A DNA stretch of 64,000 bases from Chitinophaga varians (GCF_014529945.1 NZ_JACVFB010000004.1:248001-312000); one strand, 5' to 3'; counted from the stretch's first letter, positions 23,197 through 33,800 are shown. Program-made: numbers and translations. The notes: generated from the sequence alone by a model not told the origin.

Positions 23197-24177
23197 ATGA
23201 TCACACTAACTGCAAAAACAAACGATATCCTCCATCTGGAGAAGGGAATATCCCTCATTAAAGATTATTTCCCGGCACGATTAAGCCAACGGCTGTCGCT
23301 GACCAAAGTGTCTGCTCCTTTGTTCGTTCAATCTGGTACAGGATTTAATGATGACCTGAACGGCGTGGAGAAACCTGTGAAGTTCAACCTGAAAAATATT
23401 CCCTATCCGGTGGAAATTGTTCAGTCGCTGGCGAAATGGAAACGTATGCGCCTGCATCAATTAGGACTGGAGCCTGAACAGGGTATTGTAACAGACATGC
23501 GGGCGATCCGTCCGGATGAAGTAGTGTCACCTATTCACAGCTTTTATGTGGACCAGTGGGACTGGGAAAAGCGTATCCTGGCCGAGCATCGCCGCATCAG
23601 TTATCTGAAAGAGACGGTGGAGCAGATTTATCAGGCTATTCTGGATACCAACGCTATGTTGGAAGAGGCGCACGAAAAGGCGCTGGACCTGCCTGCTGCC
23701 GTGTATTTCATCGATAGTGAAACGCTGCTGCAACGTTATCCGGGCCTGACGCCTAAAGAAAGGGAAAACCGCATTGCGAAAGAACATGGTGCGGTGTTTA
23801 TCATGGGTATTGGTGGTCTGTTGTCAGATCAGGCGGTGCATGACGACCGTGCCCCGGATTATGATGACTGGTCTACCGCCAACGAAGAAGGCTTCTATGG
23901 CCTGAACGGAGATCTTATCCTCTGGAACCCTGCCATGAATAGCGCGCTGGAACTGTCTTCCATGGGTATCCGGGTAGATGCTGGTTCCCTCCGTGAGCAA
24001 CTTTCTCTGAAAGGTTGTGGCAGCAGAAGGGAGTTGTTGTTCCACAGCAATGTATTGAACGACGTATATCCGTTGAGTATGGGTGGCGGCATCGGACAAT
24101 CACGTCTGTGCATGTTCCTGCTGCAACGCAAACATATTTCCGATGTACAGTCCTGCATCTGGCCGGAAAATATCTAA
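23197..24177 (+). CDS. asnA: Aspartate-ammonia ligase (asparagine synthetase A)
   Basis: About 326 residues, the normal length for AsnA, a class II aminoacyl-tRNA-synthetase-like enzyme that makes asparagine from aspartate, ammonia and ATP. Landmarks read in order: GTGFNDDLNGVEKPV, EIVQSLAKWKRMRLHQLG, GIVTDMRAIRPDE, HSFYVDQWDWEKRI, LNGDLILWNPAMNSALELSS, SMGIRVDAGSL and GGGIGQSRLCMFLLQR. Start ATG 23197 begins MITLTAKTNDI. It uses free ammonia, the product of the nitrate/nitrite cluster that begins next to it, though it is transcribed separately. A stem-loop terminator follows. Confidence 0.96.
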   Translation: MITLTAKTNDILHLEKGISLIKDYFPARLSQRLSLTKVSAPLFVQSGTGFNDDLNGVEKPVKFNLKNIPYPVEIVQSLAKWKRMRLHQLGLEPEQGIVTDMRAIRPDEVVSPIHSFYVDQWDWEKRILAEHRRISYLKETVEQIYQAILDTNAMLEEAHEKALDLPAAVYFIDSETLLQRYPGLTPKERENRIAKEHGAVFIMGIGGLLSDQAVHDDRAPDYDDWSTANEEGFYGLNGDLILWNPAMNSALELSSMGIRVDAGSLREQLSLKGCGSRRELLFHSNVLNDVYPLSMGGGIGQSRLCMFLLQRKHISDVQSCIWPENI

Positions 24178-24203
24178 ATATCAAAATATTAACATGTTGA
24201 AGG

Positions 24204-24237
24204 GTCCCAAAAGGCGTACAGCTTTTTGGGGCTTTTT
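24204..24237 (+). terminator. Rho-independent terminator after asnA
   Basis: An 11-bp stem with two wobble pairs (24204-24214 with 24222-24232), a 7-base loop and five T (24233-24237). It ends exactly at the stop codon of the convergent cobA gene. Confidence 0.85.
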
Positions 24238-24962
24238 CATGATGGGAGTTGCAGGGACACAACTTCCCCTATCACGATGATGGCTGGGTGACTGATACCG
24301 GCTTCCTGTGCGCGCCGATGGATATCGCTGACGGTGCCCGTTACGATGCGGGCCTGTGGTGTAGTGCCTTCCTGTATAATAGCTGCCGGCGTGTGTTGTT
24401 TTCCATGGTGTGTAAATATCTGCAGGATGGCTTCGAGGTGGTGCATGCCCATCAGGATCACCACCGTGGCGGTAGACTGGGCGGCCAGTGCAATATCGCC
24501 GGAGAGTTGGCCGGCGCAGGTGGTGCCGGTCGTTACCCAAAAACTTTCTGCCACGCCCCGGCAGGTAACGGGGATCAGCTGCGAGGCGGGTACTGCGATA
24601 GCGCTGCTGATCCCCGGAATAACGGCTACGCCTATATGATGTTGCTGCGCAGTCATAATTTCTTCCACTGCTCTTCCAAAAACAAAAGGATCTCCTCCTT
24701 TTAGTCTCACTACATGACCATGCTGTTGGGCCATTTCCACCATTAACCGATTGATCTCTTCCTGTGGCAGGCTATGACTACCGCAACGTTTGCCTACAAA
24801 CTGCCGGATGGCTTGCGCGGGGGCATATTCCAGCAATAAGGGATTTACCAGGGCGTCGTACAGGACTACGTCTGCCTGGCGAAGCGTATGGATGGCTTTC
24901 AGGGTGATCAGTTCCGGGTCTCCCGGACCGGCACCGACCAAAGATAGAAATGGTAGTTTCAT
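24237..24962 (-). CDS. cobA: Uroporphyrinogen-III C-methyltransferase (SUMT)
   Basis: A 241-residue tetrapyrrole methyltransferase with the SUMT signatures VGAGPGDPELITLKA (residues 9-23), VVLYDALVN, VGKRCGSHSLPQEEIN, RLKGGDPFVFGR and IPGISSAIAVPA. It methylates uroporphyrinogen III at C2 and C7 to precorrin-2, the first step to sirohaem. There is no fused CysG dehydrogenase/ferrochelatase part, so that step must be encoded elsewhere. It is divergent from nirB, whose product needs sirohaem. The shared intergenic region contains a 19-base direct repeat. Confidence 0.95.
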   Translation of the reverse strand: MKLPFLSLVGAGPGDPELITLKAIHTLRQADVVLYDALVNPLLLEYAPAQAIRQFVGKRCGSHSLPQEEINRLMVEMAQQHGHVVRLKGGDPFVFGRAVEEIMTAQQHHIGVAVIPGISSAIAVPASQLIPVTCRGVAESFWVTTGTTCAGQLSGDIALAAQSTATVVILMGMHHLEAILQIFTHHGKQHTPAAIIQEGTTPQARIVTGTVSDIHRRAQEAGISHPAIIVIGEVVSLQLPS

Positions 24963-24970
24963 TTATATTA

Positions 24971-25098
24971 TAAATAAATTAATATGAATTAGTGTCCGAT
25001 GATTATTGAGATAAGCAATCTGTTTGGATGCTTTGTAATCCTCGCTGGTGAAGAGAAATGATATTTTTCATATATATAGTAAATAAATTAATATGAAT
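24971..25098. repeat. 19-base direct repeat in the cobA-nirB divergent region
   Basis: TAAATAAATTAATATGAAT occurs at 24971-24989 and identically at 25080-25098, a start-to-start distance of 109 bases. The first copy ends 27 bases from the cobA start codon and the second lies about 150 bases before nirB. The intergenic region (24963-25248) is very AT-rich and contains no exact TAnnTTTG element, so the promoters may depend on an activator binding these repeats. Confidence 0.75.
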
Positions 25099-25248
25099 AT
25101 TTTTAAGTTTTACTGTTTAAAAATAAAATGAAAACGATTAATTTCATCATGAAAATAGAGAGAAAGAAACAAAAACGATAGTGGTTTGTAGTTAAGATAT
25201 CATATTTAATATATTTTAATATTAATTCTCCATCCAAAATCTCCTCCC

Positions 25249-27744
25249 ATGAAAATCGTGGTTATTGGAAATGGCATGGTGGGCTATAAATTCTGCGAAA
25301 AGATGCTCACCAAATCCGCGAAAGCACCTGTTGAACTGGTCGTATTCGGTGAGGAACCCCGTCCAGCTTATGACCGTGTACACCTCACCTCCTGGTTTGA
25401 ACACAATACCGCCGATCTTTTACTGGCCACCACTGAGTGGTACGAGCAGCAGGGCATCCGGCTGCATCTGGCAGACCCGGTAGTCGCTATCGACCGGGAA
25501 CAGCGAACAGTCCGCTCTCACAGCGGCATCACGGAAACCTATGACTATCTCGTCCTGGCCACCGGCTCGGCCGCGTTTGTACCGCCCATACCGGGCGTGG
25601 AGAAAAAAGGCGTCTTCCTTTACCGCACTATCGAAGACCTGGAAATGATGAAGGCCTATGCGCCCCATGCCAGGAGTGGAGCGGTAATCGGTGGGGGACT
25701 GCTGGGGCTCGAAGCAGCTAAAGCCCTGCTGGACCTGGGCATTACGAATATACATGTGGTGGAATTCGCACCCCGGCTGATGCCGCGGCAGATAGATGAT
25801 AAGGGCTCTCTGCTGCTACAGGAAAAACTGGGACAGCTGGGCCTGAAAGTGCTCACCAGCAAAAACACCAAAAAGATAACCGGAGAAGAAAGTGTGAACG
25901 GCCTCCAGTTTACGGACGACACGTTTCTGAAAACAGATATGCTGGTGATATCAGCAGGCATCAAACCGCGTGATGAACTGGCCATAGCGGCAGGACTGCC
26001 AACCGGTCCGCGGGGAGGCATTGTGGTGAACGAGCAACTGCAAACTGCCGATCCGTTTATCTATGCAATCGGGGAATGCGCCCTTTATCAGAACATGATC
26101 TATGGCCTGGTGGCACCGGGTTATGAAATGGCGGAAGTGGTGGCCGCACATCTTTGTGGGGAAATGAAAGCTTTCACGGGATTTGATATGAGTACACGCC
26201 TCAAACTCATCGGCGTGGAAGTGGCCAGCTTCGGCGATCCTTTTTCACCCGCGGGTGACTGCCACAGTATTGTATTTGAAGACCGGCTCAAAGGCGTCTA
26301 CAAACGCATCGACATTACCCCTGACGGACAGCAGCTGCTGGGAGGCATCCTGATAGGAGAAGCCAGCGCTTATAACATGCTGCTGCAAACGGTGAAAAAT
26401 AAACTGGCTTTGCCCGCAGATCCGGCATCGTTGTTAGTGCCGCCTGCAAAAGACGGCGCCTCCACCGGCGCGGGCGTAGACGGCCTTCCCGACGAGGCGT
26501 TGATCTGTAGTTGCGAGAGCGTCAGCAAAGGCGCTATCGGTGAGGCGGTAATGGCCGGTCATGAGTCTTTCGATGACATCAAAAAATGTACAAAAGCCGG
26601 TACCTGCTGTGGTGGCTGCGCGCCTATGGTGAAAGATATTATCACGGCTACGCTCAAATCACAAGGGAAGTATATCCGTAGCGTGATTTGCGAGCACTTC
26701 GCTTATTCCCGGCAGGAAATGCTGGACATCATCAGAATTAATTCACTCCGCTCTTTTGATGAAGTGCTCGACCACTGCGGCCACGGGGAAGGTTGTGAAG
26801 TATGCAAGCCGGTAGTGGCTTCTATCCTGGCCAGCCTGTGGAACGATATGATACTGGCGCAGGGCAACGATACGGCACAGGACTCCAACGACCGTTATCT
26901 GGCCAATATTCAGAAAGGTGGCACCTACTCGGTCGTGCCGCGTATTCCCGGCGGAGAGATCACGCCGGAGAAACTGATCACCATCGGGATGGTCGCCCAA
27001 AAATATCATCTCTATACCAAAATTACTGGCGGCCAACGTATCGATCTTTTTGGCGCACACCTCAGCGACCTGCCGCTGATCTGGAAAGAATTGATAGATG
27101 CCGGTTTTGAAAGCGGCCACGCTTACGGCAAAGCACTGCGGACCGTGAAGAGCTGCGTGGGCTCTACCTGGTGCCGCTTCGGGCTGCACGACAGCGTGAG
27201 CTACGCCATCCGCATAGAAGAGCGGTACCGCGGCCTCCGTGCGCCGCATAAAATCAAATCGGCCGTTTCCGGCTGTATCCGCGAATGTGCGGAGGCGCAA
27301 TCGAAAGACTTCGGCATTATCGCCACAGAGAAAGGCTGGAACCTGTACGTATGTGGCAACGGTGGCTCTAAGCCTCAACATGCGGTGTTGCTGGCCGCTG
27401 ATCTGGACAGCGAAACGTGTATCCGTTACATTGACCGCTTCCTGATGTTCTATATTAAAACAGCTGACCCGTTGACCCGCACGGCCACCTGGCTCAATAA
27501 ACTGGATGGTGGCATCGACTATCTCCGCAATGTGGTGGTGCACGACAGTCTGGGTATCGGCGCGCAGCTGGAAGGAGAAATGCAGCTGCTGGTAGACAGC
27601 TACAAATGTGAATGGAAGGAAGTGGTGGAGAATTCCGAGCTCCGGAAACGTTTTTCCCATTTTGTGAATTCACCGGAAGAGAAGGACCCTACTGTAAAAT
27701 TCGAAACCCTGCGTAACCAGAAGAAAGCCGCAGAGTGGAAATGA
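25249..27744 (+). CDS. nirB: Nitrite reductase [NAD(P)H] large subunit
   Basis: An 831-residue enzyme with the full NirB order. FAD/NAD(P) oxidoreductase domain at about 1-400 (VVIGNGMVGYKFCEKM, LVLATGSAAFVPPIPG, GGGLLGLEAAKAL). A BFD-like [2Fe-2S] domain has C420, C422, C454 and C457, and a second BFD-like segment (about 484-535) contains HCGHGEGCEVC. The nitrite/sulfite reductase half domains follow, with the sirohaem-[4Fe-4S] cysteines C636-x5-C642 and C676-x3-C680. It reduces nitrite to ammonium with six electrons from NAD(P)H in the cytoplasm. It is the first gene of the plus-strand nitrate assimilation operon, with nirD following. Confidence 0.97.
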   Translation: MKIVVIGNGMVGYKFCEKMLTKSAKAPVELVVFGEEPRPAYDRVHLTSWFEHNTADLLLATTEWYEQQGIRLHLADPVVAIDREQRTVRSHSGITETYDYLVLATGSAAFVPPIPGVEKKGVFLYRTIEDLEMMKAYAPHARSGAVIGGGLLGLEAAKALLDLGITNIHVVEFAPRLMPRQIDDKGSLLLQEKLGQLGLKVLTSKNTKKITGEESVNGLQFTDDTFLKTDMLVISAGIKPRDELAIAAGLPTGPRGGIVVNEQLQTADPFIYAIGECALYQNMIYGLVAPGYEMAEVVAAHLCGEMKAFTGFDMSTRLKLIGVEVASFGDPFSPAGDCHSIVFEDRLKGVYKRIDITPDGQQLLGGILIGEASAYNMLLQTVKNKLALPADPASLLVPPAKDGASTGAGVDGLPDEALICSCESVSKGAIGEAVMAGHESFDDIKKCTKAGTCCGGCAPMVKDIITATLKSQGKYIRSVICEHFAYSRQEMLDIIRINSLRSFDEVLDHCGHGEGCEVCKPVVASILASLWNDMILAQGNDTAQDSNDRYLANIQKGGTYSVVPRIPGGEITPEKLITIGMVAQKYHLYTKITGGQRIDLFGAHLSDLPLIWKELIDAGFESGHAYGKALRTVKSCVGSTWCRFGLHDSVSYAIRIEERYRGLRAPHKIKSAVSGCIRECAEAQSKDFGIIATEKGWNLYVCGNGGSKPQHAVLLAADLDSETCIRYIDRFLMFYIKTADPLTRTATWLNKLDGGIDYLRNVVVHDSLGIGAQLEGEMQLLVDSYKCEWKEVVENSELRKRFSHFVNSPEEKDPTVKFETLRNQKKAAEWK

Positions 27745-27767
27745 TCTCATCATTAAAATGTACTGCT

Positions 27768-28142
27768 ATGTCTATATCACCAACAACGATTCACTGGTTT
27801 CTGGCGTGTAAGGCGTCGGATGTACCGTCTAACGGCGGTGTATGCGTAAAATACGGAGAAGAACAAATCGCCCTATTTTATTTTGCCCGCAAAGACCAGT
27901 GGTATGCCACGCAGAACCTTTGTCCGCACCGCAAACAGATGGCCCTGAGCCGGGGTATGACCGGCACGGTAAAGGATGAACCCAAAGTGGCTTGTCCCTT
28001 TCATAAAAAAACATTTTCGCTGATTGATGGACGTTGTCTGTCAGATGAAGCGGAATGCTCACTCAGCGTTTATCCGGTAAAGGTCGTCGACGGACAGGTA
28101 TATATCGGAGTGAATGAAGAAACAGCAATGGTAGCAGTATAA
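27768..28142 (+). CDS. nirD: Nitrite reductase small subunit, Rieske-type NirD
   Basis: About 124 residues from ATG 27768, which is 24 bases past the nirB stop. Alternative upstream ATGs (27741, 27758) begin unlikely sequence. It is a Rieske-fold protein with AIYFA-like strands and both ligand pairs present: NLCPHRKQMALSRG and VACPFHKKTFSL, followed by VYPVKVVDGQVYIGV. The two Cys-His pairs suggest it may really bind a [2Fe-2S] cluster, unlike enterobacterial NirD, which I recall as lacking the ligands. It would serve the NirB electron path. Confidence 0.9.
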   Translation: MSISPTTIHWFLACKASDVPSNGGVCVKYGEEQIALFYFARKDQWYATQNLCPHRKQMALSRGMTGTVKDEPKVACPFHKKTFSLIDGRCLSDEAECSLSVYPVKVVDGQVYIGVNEETAMVAV

Positions 28143-28147
28143 GGTGA

Positions 28148-28176
28148 AACCCGGCAGCGGGCAGGCTGGCCGGGTT
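28148..28176 (+). other. Intercistronic hairpin AACCCGGC/GCCGGGTT between nirD and the porin gene
   Basis: A perfect 8-bp stem with a 13-base loop in the 79-base gap. No T run follows, so it is more likely an mRNA-processing or stability element than a terminator. Confidence 0.35.
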
Positions 28177-28221
28177 CCGGATCTTATATTGATTGGCTCA
28201 AATAAAATCAACCAAAGGTAC

Positions 28222-29538
28222 ATGAAAAAATGGTTTCATGGCGGTATCCCGTGGATACTACCGGGTCTGCTGCTGTCGCAGCACGGCTATGGCCAGTTTA
28301 CAATAGGTGCCCAGCTGCGCACCCGCACAGAGTTGCGCGACGGGCAGGGCGCTCCCAAACCACAGGGGGCATCTCCCGCTTTTTTTACATCCCAGCGTAC
28401 CCGCCTGATGGCAGGGTTCAACACCTACCGCCTGAAGCTGGGACTAACGGTACAGGACACACGCGTTTGGGGACAGGATGCATCCACTATTAACCGCACG
28501 ACCACTCCCGATAACAACGGCTTCATGCTGCACGAAGCCTGGGCCGAAATCCTGCTGACGGATACCGTGGTAAAGGACCGGCGTTTGGCACTGAAGATAG
28601 GCCGGCAGGAACTGGTATATGATGACAGCCGGTTGCTGGGCAATCTCGACTGGCTGCAGCAGGGACGTCGTCACGATGCGCTGCTGGTAAAGTATGAAAC
28701 GGCCACATGGACCGCCCATGCAGGATTGGCTTTTAACCAGAATAAAGAAAATGCGGCGGGAACGGTATACAATCCGACGCCTGCCGGTAACTATGCCGCC
28801 AACACGAATGGCGGCGCTGCCTATAAAAGCCTGGAATTTGTATATGTATCCCGAAAAATCAATCAGGGAAACCTTTCTTTTCTTTTGCTGGCCGACCAGT
28901 TTCCGAAATTTCATATAGACACGACCGTTACTCCGGCGCAGAAAAAGTGGGCAGCAGCAGTGTATAACCGTTATACTACCGGGCTATACTACACAGGGCA
29001 GTATGACCGTCTGTCATGGACGGCCGCCGCTTATTATCAGGGCGGCGCCAACAGCAGCGGGCAGGATATCAGCGGTTCGTTGCTGACAGGGTACCTGCAA
29101 TATGGCTTCAACCGGCATTTCAGTGCCGGAGGAGGCGCCGACTTTACCGCTCCCGATTTTGATCCGCTTTATGGCACTCCTCACAAGTTCTGGGGCTATA
29201 TGGATTATTTCTATGTGGCCAGTCCATTTGCCAACAAAGGGTTGCAGGACTACTACCTCAGGGGCAAGTGGAAAGCCGGCAGCCGCTTCACTGCCGGCGC
29301 GGATGTGCATGAATTCTTCAGTGCAGCAGCCATTAGCGGCAACAGTAAACGACTAGGTACCGAAGTGGATATAACGGCGGCGTATACACTCACCAGTATG
29401 ATTGCTTTTGAAGCCGGTTACGGCCACTTCTGGAGTACGCCTTCCCTGGCGCTGATAAAACAGGTCAATAACGCGTCGGGTAATAACAACTGGGCTTACG
29501 TGACGGTCAATATACATCCTGAATGGCTGATTAAATGA
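28222..29538 (+). CDS. Outer-membrane porin, alginate-export-like family
   Basis: About 438 residues from ATG 28222, with a signal peptide (MKKWFHGGIPWILPGLLLSQ, cleavage near YGQ). The mature protein is a beta-barrel with family landmarks FTIGAQLRTRTELRDGQG, FFTSQRTRLMAGFNTYRLKL, LKIGRQELVYDDSRLLGN and WLQQGRRHDALLVKYE, like alginate_export/AlgE-type porins. Between nirD and the NarK-type permease it most likely lets nitrate and nitrite cross the outer membrane. It is not an alginate-pathway gene here. This is inferred from context. Confidence 0.85.
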   Translation: MKKWFHGGIPWILPGLLLSQHGYGQFTIGAQLRTRTELRDGQGAPKPQGASPAFFTSQRTRLMAGFNTYRLKLGLTVQDTRVWGQDASTINRTTTPDNNGFMLHEAWAEILLTDTVVKDRRLALKIGRQELVYDDSRLLGNLDWLQQGRRHDALLVKYETATWTAHAGLAFNQNKENAAGTVYNPTPAGNYAANTNGGAAYKSLEFVYVSRKINQGNLSFLLLADQFPKFHIDTTVTPAQKKWAAAVYNRYTTGLYYTGQYDRLSWTAAAYYQGGANSSGQDISGSLLTGYLQYGFNRHFSAGGGADFTAPDFDPLYGTPHKFWGYMDYFYVASPFANKGLQDYYLRGKWKAGSRFTAGADVHEFFSAAAISGNSKRLGTEVDITAAYTLTSMIAFEAGYGHFWSTPSLALIKQVNNASGNNNWAYVTVNIHPEWLIK

Positions 29539-29564
29539 TTCAATAACCACCTAATTCAATCAAT

Positions 29565-30854
29565 ATGCCTGCTCTCGACAAACTGAACATATTTCGTATA
29601 GACTCAGTACAGATGCGGACTTTCCACATCACTTGGCTCATGTTTTTTGTCTGTTTCTTCGGATGGTTTGGCCTCGCGCCGCTGATGCCCACCATTCGGG
29701 AAGACATGGGACTCAGCAAGGCGCAGATTGGCAATATTATGATTGCCTCCGTGTCAGGAACAATTGTGGCCCGACTGTTAATTGGCCGCCTGTGTGACCT
29801 GTGGGGGCCGCGCAAAACGGCCGTACGTCTGCTGGTACTGGGCTCCCTGCCTGTTTTTCTGGTAGGCTTGTCAAAAGACTATACTTCTTTTTTACTTTTT
29901 CGTTTAGCCATCAGTGTAATAGGAGGGTCGTTTGTGATCACGCAGTTCCATACTTCGCTGATGTTTGCACCCAACATCAAAGGTACGGCCAATGCCATTG
30001 CCGGCGGATGGGGCAACCTCGGCGGCGGGGTGACCAATATGGTCATGCCGCTGGTTTTTGCCGCCATTGTGGGTTTCGGTTATACGAAAGCAGAAGCCTG
30101 GCGTTATGCCATGATACTGCCGGGGCTGATGATGCTGGGCGTAGCGTGGCTGTATTACCGTTATACCCAGGACACGCCGGAAGGAAATTTTGAGGAGATA
30201 CCTCGTGCTGAAAAAGCGACCAGCATCGACTGGTCGGTGCTGCGCGACTGGCGCATCTGGGTGCTTACCCTGGCTTACGGGATGTGTTTTGGCATGGAGA
30301 TCACTTTCGATAACGTAGCCTCGCTGCATTTTGTGGATACCTTTCATTTGTCGCAACGCAGCGCTGGTTTTTGGGCCGGCGTTTTCGGATTTATGAATCT
30401 TTTTGCCCGTGCCCTGGGTGGCATGGCCGCAGATAGAGCCGGGGCCAAAGCAGGCATCAAAGGGAAGGGATGGCTGCTGGCATTAATGCTAATCATGGAA
30501 GGCGCCGGCCTGCTGTTATTTGCCAGCGCCGGTTCGCTGGGAATGGCCATTGTTGCCATGCTGAGTTTTGCGTTGTTCCTGAAGATGGCCAACGGCGTTA
30601 CTTACGGTATCGTGCCTTTTCTCAGTACGCGCAATGCAGGCCTGGTTAATGGCATTGTTGGCGCCGGCGGTAATATCGGCGGTATGCTGTTTGGATTTCT
30701 ATTTAAATCAGACCATCTCACGTACATCGATGCATTTAGTTACATCGGCATGACGGTGATGGCGGTGGGGGGACTGGTACTATTTACCCGTTTTGCTCCC
30801 AAAGCCGAGCGGGCAGCCGTTACTGTGGACGACGCGCCGGTAGTGGTTTCCTGA
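29565..30854 (+). CDS. narK: Nitrate/nitrite transporter, NarK/NasA-type MFS
   Basis: A 429-residue, 12-helix MFS permease with the nitrate/nitrite porter landmarks. The N-terminus is MRTFHITWLMFFVCFFGWF. The loop motif GRLCDLWGPRKTAVRLL follows. Nitrate signature motifs are GGWGNLGGGVTNMVMP in helix 5 and GAGGNIGGMLFGFLF in helix 11, and the substrate arginine lies in LLFRLAISVIGGS. It would import nitrate (and exchange nitrite) for the reductases encoded on either side. It lies 26 bases after the porin stop in the same operon. Confidence 0.95.
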   Translation: MPALDKLNIFRIDSVQMRTFHITWLMFFVCFFGWFGLAPLMPTIREDMGLSKAQIGNIMIASVSGTIVARLLIGRLCDLWGPRKTAVRLLVLGSLPVFLVGLSKDYTSFLLFRLAISVIGGSFVITQFHTSLMFAPNIKGTANAIAGGWGNLGGGVTNMVMPLVFAAIVGFGYTKAEAWRYAMILPGLMMLGVAWLYYRYTQDTPEGNFEEIPRAEKATSIDWSVLRDWRIWVLTLAYGMCFGMEITFDNVASLHFVDTFHLSQRSAGFWAGVFGFMNLFARALGGMAADRAGAKAGIKGKGWLLALMLIMEGAGLLLFASAGSLGMAIVAMLSFALFLKMANGVTYGIVPFLSTRNAGLVNGIVGAGGNIGGMLFGFLFKSDHLTYIDAFSYIGMTVMAVGGLVLFTRFAPKAERAAVTVDDAPVVVS

Positions 30855-30874
30855 TCATTAATAAAAAGAGAACT

Positions 30875-33800
30875 ATGCAGCCACCTCTTAAAACTACCTG
30901 TTGTTATTGCGGCGTAGGATGTGGGATACTGGTCCATAAAGACCGGCAGGGGAAGCTGCAGGTGGAAGGCGACCCTGATCATCCGGTGAATAAAGGCATG
31001 CTGTGCTCCAAGGGAATGAACCTGCACTATACCGTTATGGATACATCGGACAGGCTATTGTACCCTGAAATGCGGTACCACCGGAACCTGCCGCGGCAGC
31101 GCGTTAGCTGGGACCAGGCCCTGGAGAGGACCGCTGCCGTGTTCGCGTCCGTCATACGGAAACATGGACCGGATGCAGTGGCGTTCTATGCATCAGGACA
31201 ATGTCTCACCGAGGAGTATTACGTTGTCAACAAACTGATAAAAGGATTTATTGGCAGCAACAACATCGATACCAATTCCCGTCTCTGCATGAGCAGTGCG
31301 GTGGCGGCATATAAGCTGGCGCTGGGAGAAGATGCGGTGCCGGGTACTTATGAAGATATTGAAAAGGCTGACTGTATTTTGGTAGCGGGTGCTAATCCGG
31401 CGTGGTGCCATCCTATTCTCTGGCGGCGCGTGGAAGCGGCCAGGGCGGCCAACCCCCGTCTGAAGATCATCGTCAGCGATCCGCGTGTAACACAAAGTTG
31501 CAGCATAGCGGACCTGCATCTGCAAATCAATCCGGGAACAGATATCGTGTTGCATCATGCTATTGGCAGGGCGTTGATAGAAAACGGAGATATCGATCCG
31601 GGTTTTATTGACGCGCACACGGAAGGTTATCTGAAGTACGAAACAACGGTGATGCAACGCAGTGTGGAGGAAGCGGCGGCCATCTGCGGTATAGTGGCGG
31701 CGGCCATCTATACGGCGGCGGAGTGGATCGGCAAAGCAGGCGGATTTATGTCGCTATGGACCATGGGCCTGAACCAGAGCGCTGCCGGCACGCATAAAAA
31801 TCTTAGTCTGATTAATCTCCACCTGATAACAGGTCATATCGGAAAGCCCGGCAGCGGCCCTTTCTCGCTCACCGGTCAGCCGAATGCGATGGGCGGCCGC
31901 GAAGTGGGCGGCCTGTCCAACTTACTGCCGGCACACCGGCTGCTGAGTGATCCGGCACATCGCCAGGAGGTGCAGCAGTTCTGGGGCGGCACCACTATCT
32001 CCGAAAAGCCAGGCCTTACCGCCACGGAAATGTTTGACGCACTGCACGACGGTCGCCTGAAAGCGATCTGGATCATGTGTACCAATCCACTGGTGAGCCA
32101 GCCAGATGTGCGTTTTGCGGAAGCGGCCCTGCAAAAGGCGAAGTATGTGGTAGTGCAGGAAATTTCTTCCAGACCGGAAACGTTGCGTTATGCTGATGTA
32201 GTGCTGCCCGCCGCGGCATGGACAGAAAAAGAAGGCACTATGACCAATGCAGAGCGCCGTATCAGTTACCTCGGAAAAATTACCGAGGCGCCGGGAGAGG
32301 CGCTACCGGATGCGGACATCATTTGCCGTTTCGCGCAGAAGATGGGCTATAAAGGCTTCGATTATGCCACGACAGCAGATATCTACAAGGAACATGTGCA
32401 ACTGACTGCGGGTACGAATATCGATATCAGCGGACTGAATTACGACATACTCAAAGCGCAACGCAGTGTGCAGTGGCCTTACCTCAATGGAAAAGGAACG
32501 CCGCGGCTATTTACCGATCACCGTTTTTATACCGGCGCAGGAAGGGCCGTGATCCATAGTTTTGGCGATGAACACCGGTCAGAGCCGCTGACGCCGGAGT
32601 GGCCGCTCATCCTCACTACCGGGCGTATCCGCGATCAATGGCATACGATGAGTAAAACCGGTAAGGTGAACAAGCTGAAACAGCATATCAATAGCGCGTT
32701 TCTGGAGATACACCACGATGATGCTGCTGAACGGAACATCCACGACGGCGATATTGTAACGGTAACGAATGCACGGGGTGAGGTGCGGGTGAAAGCCAGA
32801 TGTTGTGACACGATCAAAAAAGGCGTAGTGTTTTTGCCCATGCACTGGGGACGAATACTGAATAACGATTTGCACAGAGCCAACAATATTACCAGCAAAC
32901 GACTGGACCCTATTTCCAAACAGCCCGATTTTAAGTTTGCGGCAGTGCAGGTAGCACGTTACCGGAAACCGGTACAGAAAATTGTGATCATTGGCGCCGG
33001 CGCCGCTGCCTGCGGATTTGTGAAATCATACCGCGAACTGAATACCACCGATGAACTGGTGGTTTTTGGCAAAGAAGACCAGCCGTTCTATAACAGGGTG
33101 ATGCTACCGGACTATATCAGTGGTTCCCAATCGTGGAAGCAGCTGGTGAAGATGACACACAGCGAAGAAAAGGCAACGGGCGTCACGTTGCACCGCGGTA
33201 TCAGCATCGTTGATGTAGACCGCTTCCGGAAGGTGGTGATGGACAGTAACGGCAACGAACATACGTATGACCTGCTGATATTGGCTACGGGCAGCCGTGC
33301 AGCTACTTTACGGAATGTACCGGCGCTGGACGGTATCTTCACCATGCGTACGCGCCAGGATGCGGATGCCTTCAAAGCGCATATCCGTCCAGACAACGGA
33401 AAAGTGATGATCATCGGCGGAGGGCTGCTGGGCATTGAGCTGGCAGCGTCGCTGAAAGAGATGGGCATAGCCGTAGGATTACTGCAACGTACTTCCCGCC
33501 TGATGGACCGGCAGCTGGACACGCTGGGCGGTCAGTTGTTGTATCAGGAGCTGACGGACCGTGATATTGAGATTTACTACAACGATGAGGTGGACCGTTT
33601 TTCGGGACAGGGCCAGCTGGAAGGCATCCACCTGAAAAGCGGCCGCTATATTGCCTGTCAGGCGGTGGTAATGTCTATTGGCACCGTGCCTAATATCGAA
33701 CTGGCAAAAGCCTTGCAGCTGCCCTGTGACCGTGGTGTGATCGTGAACGAATACCTGCAGACAGCTGATCCGGATATTTTTGCCATGGGAGAAATCGCTT

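Noticed and set aside
26743..27660. A 305-codon open frame on the minus strand opposite nirB
   Set aside because: Antisense to the sirohaem-binding part of NirB, where the four cluster cysteines are in frame on the plus strand.
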